From a virus, in the IMG/VR virus record IMGVR_UViG_3300035206_000570, positions 1 through 23,061 of that record: 23,061 bases of DNA; one strand, given 5' to 3'. Position 1 is the first letter of the stretch; each line of letters starts with the position of its first letter. A program made the translations under genes and the position numbers. Below, piece by piece: positions 20,804 to 23,061 of the stretch. The notes below the pieces were generated by a model. It ran no database searches. It saw only the letters and a program-made list of their open reading frames with translations, and was not told where the DNA came from.

Positions 20804-21381
20804 ACCGTCTCAGGCCGGTACAGCTCGGGATGCTCACCGGCCTTGATAGCCTTGAACAGCGCGATCCGGTCCTCACGCGGCCAGTCGCGGGGGCGCCCGT
20901 TACCCAGCTCCTCCATGCGTGCCGCCACCTGGTCATAGGAGAGACCGAATTCGCCACGGAGGGCGGCGCAGAACCCCACACGATCCGCCCCCCAGCTCGG
21001 GTGCTCTGCGGCCTGCCGCGCTTGCTGCATCACGTTCGCCAGCTCATCGGCGCTGGCGTACTCGGTGCCAGCGAACCCCGCGGCAGCCAGGGCGCGACCG
21101 ATCGCGCTGGTCTCACAGTTCTCCAGGGCGCTGGTCTTGTTGATCGTGCTCGCCGCCCGGTACTCCTCGGCGAACCCGACGGCCACTTCCTTGTTGTCAG
21201 GGTTGACGATGGCGCTGCGGAACACAACGCACTCGTCGTCGCGAGAGACCAGCTCGGTATGGATCGCCCAACCGTCCGTGATAGAGTGCCGCTCACGGAA
21301 GCGTTGGACACGCAGAGCCACCGGCGCGTAGTCTTTGCCGTGGAGCTTGATCGTTCCGTCCTTGTTGACTCGTGGTGCCAT
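20800..21381 (-). CDS. Rad52/ERF-like single-strand annealing protein
   Basis: A 193-residue protein. The hallmark INKTSALENCETSAIGRALA (about residues 80-99) plus the preceding αβ domain with VGFAEEYRAA and the N-terminal YAPVALRVQRFRERH matches phage ssDNA-annealing proteins of the Rad52/ERF-like group. Such proteins pair complementary single strands during phage recombination and replication. The C-terminal part is helical (GRPRDWPREDRIALFKAIKAG) and may bind partner proteins. AGGGAG site before the ATG. No exonuclease partner is seen nearby; a RusA-like resolvase lies in the divergent operon. Confidence 0.75.
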   Translation of the reverse strand: MAPRVNKDGTIKLHGKDYAPVALRVQRFRERHSITDGWAIHTELVSRDDECVVFRSAIVNPDNKEVAVGFAEEYRAASTINKTSALENCETSAIGRALAAAGFAGTEYASADELANVMQQARQAAEHPSWGADRVGFCAALRGEFGLSYDQVAARMEELGNGRPRDWPREDRIALFKAIKAGEHPELYRPETV

Positions 21382-21419
21382 CAGTCGTTCTCCCTGTTGT
21401 CTTTGGCTGTGGGGCTCAT
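21381..21419 (-). CDS. 12-codon coupling ORF (doubtful)
   Basis: MSPTAKDNREND followed by TGA. The start overlaps the upstream 51-aa gene's stop (ATGA) and its stop shares a base with the annealing protein's ATG. It contains the AGGGAG ribosome site of that gene. It probably acts, if at all, as a translational coupler. Too short to judge as protein. Confidence 0.25.
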   Translation of the reverse strand: MSPTAKDNREND

Positions 21420-21571
21420 CGCGTCACCATCGACCACCACAGCACCGTGGTCGCCGGCTGAGACAGACACCACAGCACGAGGCCAAAGGCCAGCATGAGC
21501 GCCACAGCGCCCACGTCTTCCTTCCAGCGCGCGATGGTCTCGGGGCTGGGTGTTGGTGAGTAGCGTTGCAT
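21416..21571 (-). CDS. 51-aa membrane peptide
   Basis: Starts MQRYSPTPSPETIARWKEDV, then a hydrophobic segment (about residues 21-47, GAVALMLAFGLVLWCLS). The start overlaps the 27-aa gene's stop by one base; the end overlaps the next ORF by 4 nt. A longer frame runs upstream but crosses two better-supported tiny genes. Likely a small single-pass membrane protein of early expression; unknown role. Confidence 0.5.
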   Translation of the reverse strand: MQRYSPTPSPETIARWKEDVGAVALMLAFGLVLWCLSQPATTVLWWSMVTR

Positions 21572-21654
21572 CAGGCGATATCCATGTTTGAAACGAACAA
21601 AAAGAGGGCGATTGAAACAAGCGACAGGCCCGCGAGGATGTCGAGAGGGGTCAT
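21571..21654 (-). CDS. 27-aa membrane peptide with perfect Shine-Dalgarno
   Basis: Frame MTPLDILAGLSLVSIALFLF, ending VSNMDIA. Almost all of it is one hydrophobic helix. It has the best ribosome site of the early operon (AGGAGG, 9 nt before ATG). ATGA overlaps the upstream 35-aa ORF and TGATG the downstream 51-aa gene. The strong site argues it is truly made. A toxin-like or membrane-signalling peptide is possible; function unknown. Confidence 0.5.
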   Translation of the reverse strand: MTPLDILAGLSLVSIALFLFVSNMDIA

Positions 21655-21758
21655 GGGGTGCCACCTCCTGTCGCTCGCTGGTACGGGGTGAGGTCATCGG
21701 CGTTATAGGGCCGGCAGCCCCATGAGGAGGTTGTGATCTGGCTGAACAGACGTTCCAT
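21651..21758 (-). CDS. 35-aa ORF, first of the minus early operon
   Basis: Frame MERLFSQITTSSWGCRPYNA, then a polar tail ending GGGTP. AGGGG ribosome site 5 nt before ATG, about 32 nt after the expected transcription start. The stop overlaps the next ATG by 4 nt. Soluble and short; no family. It could be a leader peptide for the operon. Confidence 0.4.
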   Translation of the reverse strand: MERLFSQITTSSWGCRPYNADDLTPYQRATGGGTP

Positions 21759-21797
21759 GCTGCCCCTGTCTCGGCCAGCGTCCGCTGCCGCAAAAAA

Positions 21798-21826
21798 ATC
21801 CTACCAGGGGGCAGGCCAGGGGGCAA
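21798..21826 (-). promoter_or_regulatory. Early promoter, minus strand
   Basis: On the minus strand: TTGCCC, 17-nt spacer, TAGGAT, with TG one base before the -10 (extended -10). It directs transcription into the 35-aa ORF and the annealing protein operon. Two direct copies of CAGGGGGCA (plus strand) lie in the spacer. Confidence 0.65.
21805..21825. repeat. Direct repeat CAGGGGGCA x2 in promoter spacer
   Basis: CAGGGGGCA at 21805-21813 and 21817-21825, spaced by 12 bp (about one helical turn), inside the spacer and -35 of the minus-strand early promoter. Such placement suits repressor or activator binding. Confidence 0.5.
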
Positions 21827-21851
21827 GCAGAAACTTTCACACCAGAACCGC

Positions 21852-21880
21852 TTGCCCTCCCGGCCCTCCCGGAGTATCAT
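21852..21880 (+). promoter_or_regulatory. Early promoter, plus strand, probably leaderless
   Basis: TTGCCC, 17-nt spacer, TATCAT. The expected start of transcription, 7 nt after the -10, falls on the A of the ATG at 21887. No ribosome site precedes that ATG. This is the geometry of a leaderless mRNA, as known for lambda cI from PRM. The spacer consists of two tandem CCCTCCCGG units. Confidence 0.7.
21855..21872. repeat. Tandem 9-bp repeat CCCTCCCGG x2 in promoter spacer
   Basis: Two exact head-to-tail copies fill the spacer between -35 and -10 of the plus-strand early promoter. Likely regulator-binding site. Confidence 0.55.
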
Positions 21881-21886
21881 CGGGGC

Positions 21887-22162
21887 ATGGACCTCAACAC
21901 CCTGATTGAGACGCAGATGTCAGCCCGCGGGCTGACAAAATCCGGGCTGTCCGCTGCGCTCCGCGAGAGCGGCGTTTTCGTCAGCCGACAAGCTGTGAGC
22001 GCGTGGGCCAACGGGCGGGGGCTGCCTCACGCTGAGTGCTGGCATGTGCTGGCACCACTGCTGGGGTGCACCCCGGAGGACATGGCACTTGCGCGCTACG
22101 GGCTGCTGTCCGATGAGCGGGCGCAGGCGCTGTCGGCCGAGCAGGGCACGGGGGTCCGATGA
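21887..22162 (+). CDS. HTH regulator, first gene of plus early operon
   Basis: A 91-residue protein with an XRE/Cro-like domain: LNTLIETQMSARGLTKSGLS, then AALRESGVFVSRQAVSAWAN as turn and recognition helix, then HVLAPLLGCTPEDMALARYG. It is smaller than full repressors and has no C-terminal protease domain, so Cro-like or small-repressor behaviour is likely. Its mRNA appears to be leaderless, so it can be made with intact 70S ribosomes. Its stop overlaps the next ATG by 4 nt. Confidence 0.75.
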   Translation: MDLNTLIETQMSARGLTKSGLSAALRESGVFVSRQAVSAWANGRGLPHAECWHVLAPLLGCTPEDMALARYGLLSDERAQALSAEQGTGVR

Positions 22163-22605
22163 GCCCCCCCTTGCCGCCCATGGACCACATGGATCAGGCA
22201 GTGGACGAGCAGGCGGCCGGCGCGCTGGCGCTGCTCGCCGTGCATGTGTACCTCGATCACCCGGGGCTGACGCTCCAGGACGCCCGCGTACAGATCTCCC
22301 AGCGCATCGACGGCCTACGCAAGCGCGGGGCCGCCGTGGTCTTCCTGGGTTCAGGGTTGGGCCCGGAGGCTATGCGGCCGTCAGCGGCGGATCACAAGCG
22401 TGCGCGCGTGTTTGTGCACGGCGCCCCCTTGCCAGTCCGGGCCGCCAGTGTGGAGGCGCTGGGTAGCACCGCTCGAGAGCTGCGCAGGCGCGGGATGCTG
22501 GGTGTGCTGCTGCTCAACGCGTACCGGCTGACGCGTGGGATGTGGCGCCCACAGAGCCCCGGGGACTGGTTGCTGGACAACCCGCCCCGGAGGGGCTCAG
22601 CGTGA
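22159..22605 (+). CDS. 148-aa hypothetical protein, plus early operon
   Basis: Not recognised. An acidic N-terminus (MDHMDQAVDEQAAGALALLA) leads to a helical region, DARVQISQRIDGLRKRGAAV, a Gly/aliphatic segment (VFLGSGLGPEAMR) and a C-terminal part with RRRGMLGVLLLNAYRL and WRPQSPGDWLLDN. There is a hydrophobic patch near residues 20-30, but not a clear transmembrane helix. It lies between an HTH gene and a recombination gene, linked by ATGA and GTGA overlaps; a DNA-related early role is plausible only from context. Confidence 0.6.
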   Translation: MSPPLPPMDHMDQAVDEQAAGALALLAVHVYLDHPGLTLQDARVQISQRIDGLRKRGAAVVFLGSGLGPEAMRPSAADHKRARVFVHGAPLPVRAASVEALGSTARELRRRGMLGVLLLNAYRLTRGMWRPQSPGDWLLDNPPRRGSA

Positions 22606-22835
22606 CGCCCACAGAACACCTCGCCGTCGCGCTGCTCGAGCAGTACGGCGCCAATGCCGTGGCCCGAATGCTGGATGACGCCGAGAACGGCCTGGCCGGC
22701 CGCGTGCCAGGGCCGGCAGACGTGCCGGCAGACATCCGGGCGAGGGCCCTCTACATGCTCGGCAGCTACGAAGCAGGGTGGAGATCGCTGGTCCGCCCGA
22801 TCGAGGTGTGCAGACCGACCGTGAGGGCGAAATGA
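22602..22835 (+). CDS. 77-aa hypothetical protein, plus early operon
   Basis: GTG start with GGAGGGG ribosome site, overlapping the previous TGA (GTGA). Mostly helical: HLAVALLEQYGANAVARMLD, then a Gly/Pro linker, ADIRARALYMLGSYEAGWRS and a basic end. No known family. Its stop overlaps the resolvase ATG by 4 nt. Confidence 0.6.
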   Translation: MTPTEHLAVALLEQYGANAVARMLDDAENGLAGRVPGPADVPADIRARALYMLGSYEAGWRSLVRPIEVCRPTVRAK

Positions 22836-23061
22836 CCGTGCCCGCCCTCGACTTCCGTATACTCGGCCAGCCAGTCCCCAAGGGACGCCCGCGTCTGGGT
22901 AGCAGAAAACAGACGTACACCCCAGCCAGGACCCGCGCATACGGCGGCAGCGTCGCTACCCAGACGCGGGCAGCCATGCGATATGCCAAGCTCCGGGGCG
23001 CGGCGGCGGGCCTACCGGTCGCCATAGAGCTGGACATCGTATTTCAGCGGCGCTCCGACCT
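22832..23061 (+). CDS. RusA-like Holliday junction resolvase, N-terminal part
   Basis: The first 76 codons are present; the gene runs off the window. The start has the classical RusA opening: LDFRILGQPVPKGRPR followed by TYTPARTRAYGGSVA, and a hydrophobic segment AIELDIVFQRRSD leading to the acidic catalytic region. RusA cleaves Holliday junctions symmetrically. The catalytic Asp residues known from RusA lie further downstream or at the very edge here, so catalysis cannot be checked. ATGA overlap and GAGGG site support the start. Confidence 0.85.
   Translation, partial: MTVPALDFRILGQPVPKGRPRLGSRKQTYTPARTRAYGGSVATQTRAAMRYAKLRGAAAGLPVAIELDIVFQRRSD

Noticed and set aside
21416-21880. 154-codon minus-strand frame instead of the tiny early ORFs
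   Set aside because: Its upstream 100 codons cross the promoter and have no start site in the transcribed part; the short ORFs have ribosome sites and overlap junctions.

Overview
The window reads as part of the genome of a GC-rich, long-tailed dsDNA phage (Caudoviricetes) or an integrated relative of one. The virion genes run in the usual order: portal, scaffold, capsid, connector, tail terminator, tail tube, frameshifted tail chaperone, tape measure, tail tip/fibre, lysis. A tail tube, a tail-chaperone frameshift and a 727-residue tape measure without any sheath or baseplate-wedge gene point to siphovirus morphology with a non-contractile tail. Shine-Dalgarno sites and codon use are bacterial. 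The host cannot be named from the sequence. A small NlpC/P60-type lysin followed by several small membrane or secreted proteins would suit a Gram-negative or other diderm host, but this is inference. No integrase, terminase, tRNA, IS element or CRISPR array is visible.

Layout. (1) Positions 1-17717, plus strand: late operon. It holds the portal C-terminus, scaffold, major capsid, several small head/connector genes, tail terminator, tail tube, tail assembly chaperone with a G7 -1 slippery site, an HK97 gp10-like protein, tape measure, a 1111-aa tail protein with two Asp-box (sialidase-type) motifs, a tail hub-like protein, four small genes, a repeat-containing fibre, and a lysis cassette (NlpC/P60 lysin, holin-like protein and three more membrane/secreted proteins). 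(2) Positions 17718-18783, minus strand: four small genes of unknown function, two of them membrane proteins. This group abuts the lysis cassette tail to tail with no spacer. (3) Positions 18784-18964: AT-rich regulatory gap with repeated CGCATA/TATGCG half-sites, followed by a plus-strand small putative HTH gene. (4) Positions 19262-21758, minus strand: a tightly packed early operon. Reading in transcription order: 35-aa ORF, 27-aa membrane peptide, 51-aa membrane peptide, 12-codon ORF, Rad52/ERF-like single-strand annealing protein, XRE-type HTH protein, three-zinc-finger protein, Cys-rich protein, 67-aa protein. Every junction overlaps by 1 or 4 nt. (5) Positions 21798-21886: a compact divergent promoter pair with short repeats in both spacers. 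(6) Positions 21887 to the end, plus strand: a second early operon that appears to start with a leaderless mRNA: HTH protein, two unknowns, and the N-terminus of a RusA-like Holliday junction resolvase.

How it works together (inference): the divergent promoter region at 21.8 kb probably switches between two early transcription units. One encodes the annealing recombinase and DNA-binding proteins, the other an HTH regulator and the resolvase. The late operon builds head and tail and ends in lysis. The least explained parts are the minus-strand cassette beside the lysis genes, the three-finger protein, and the string of tiny coupled ORFs ahead of the annealing protein. There is no stretch above 300 bases without a gene.
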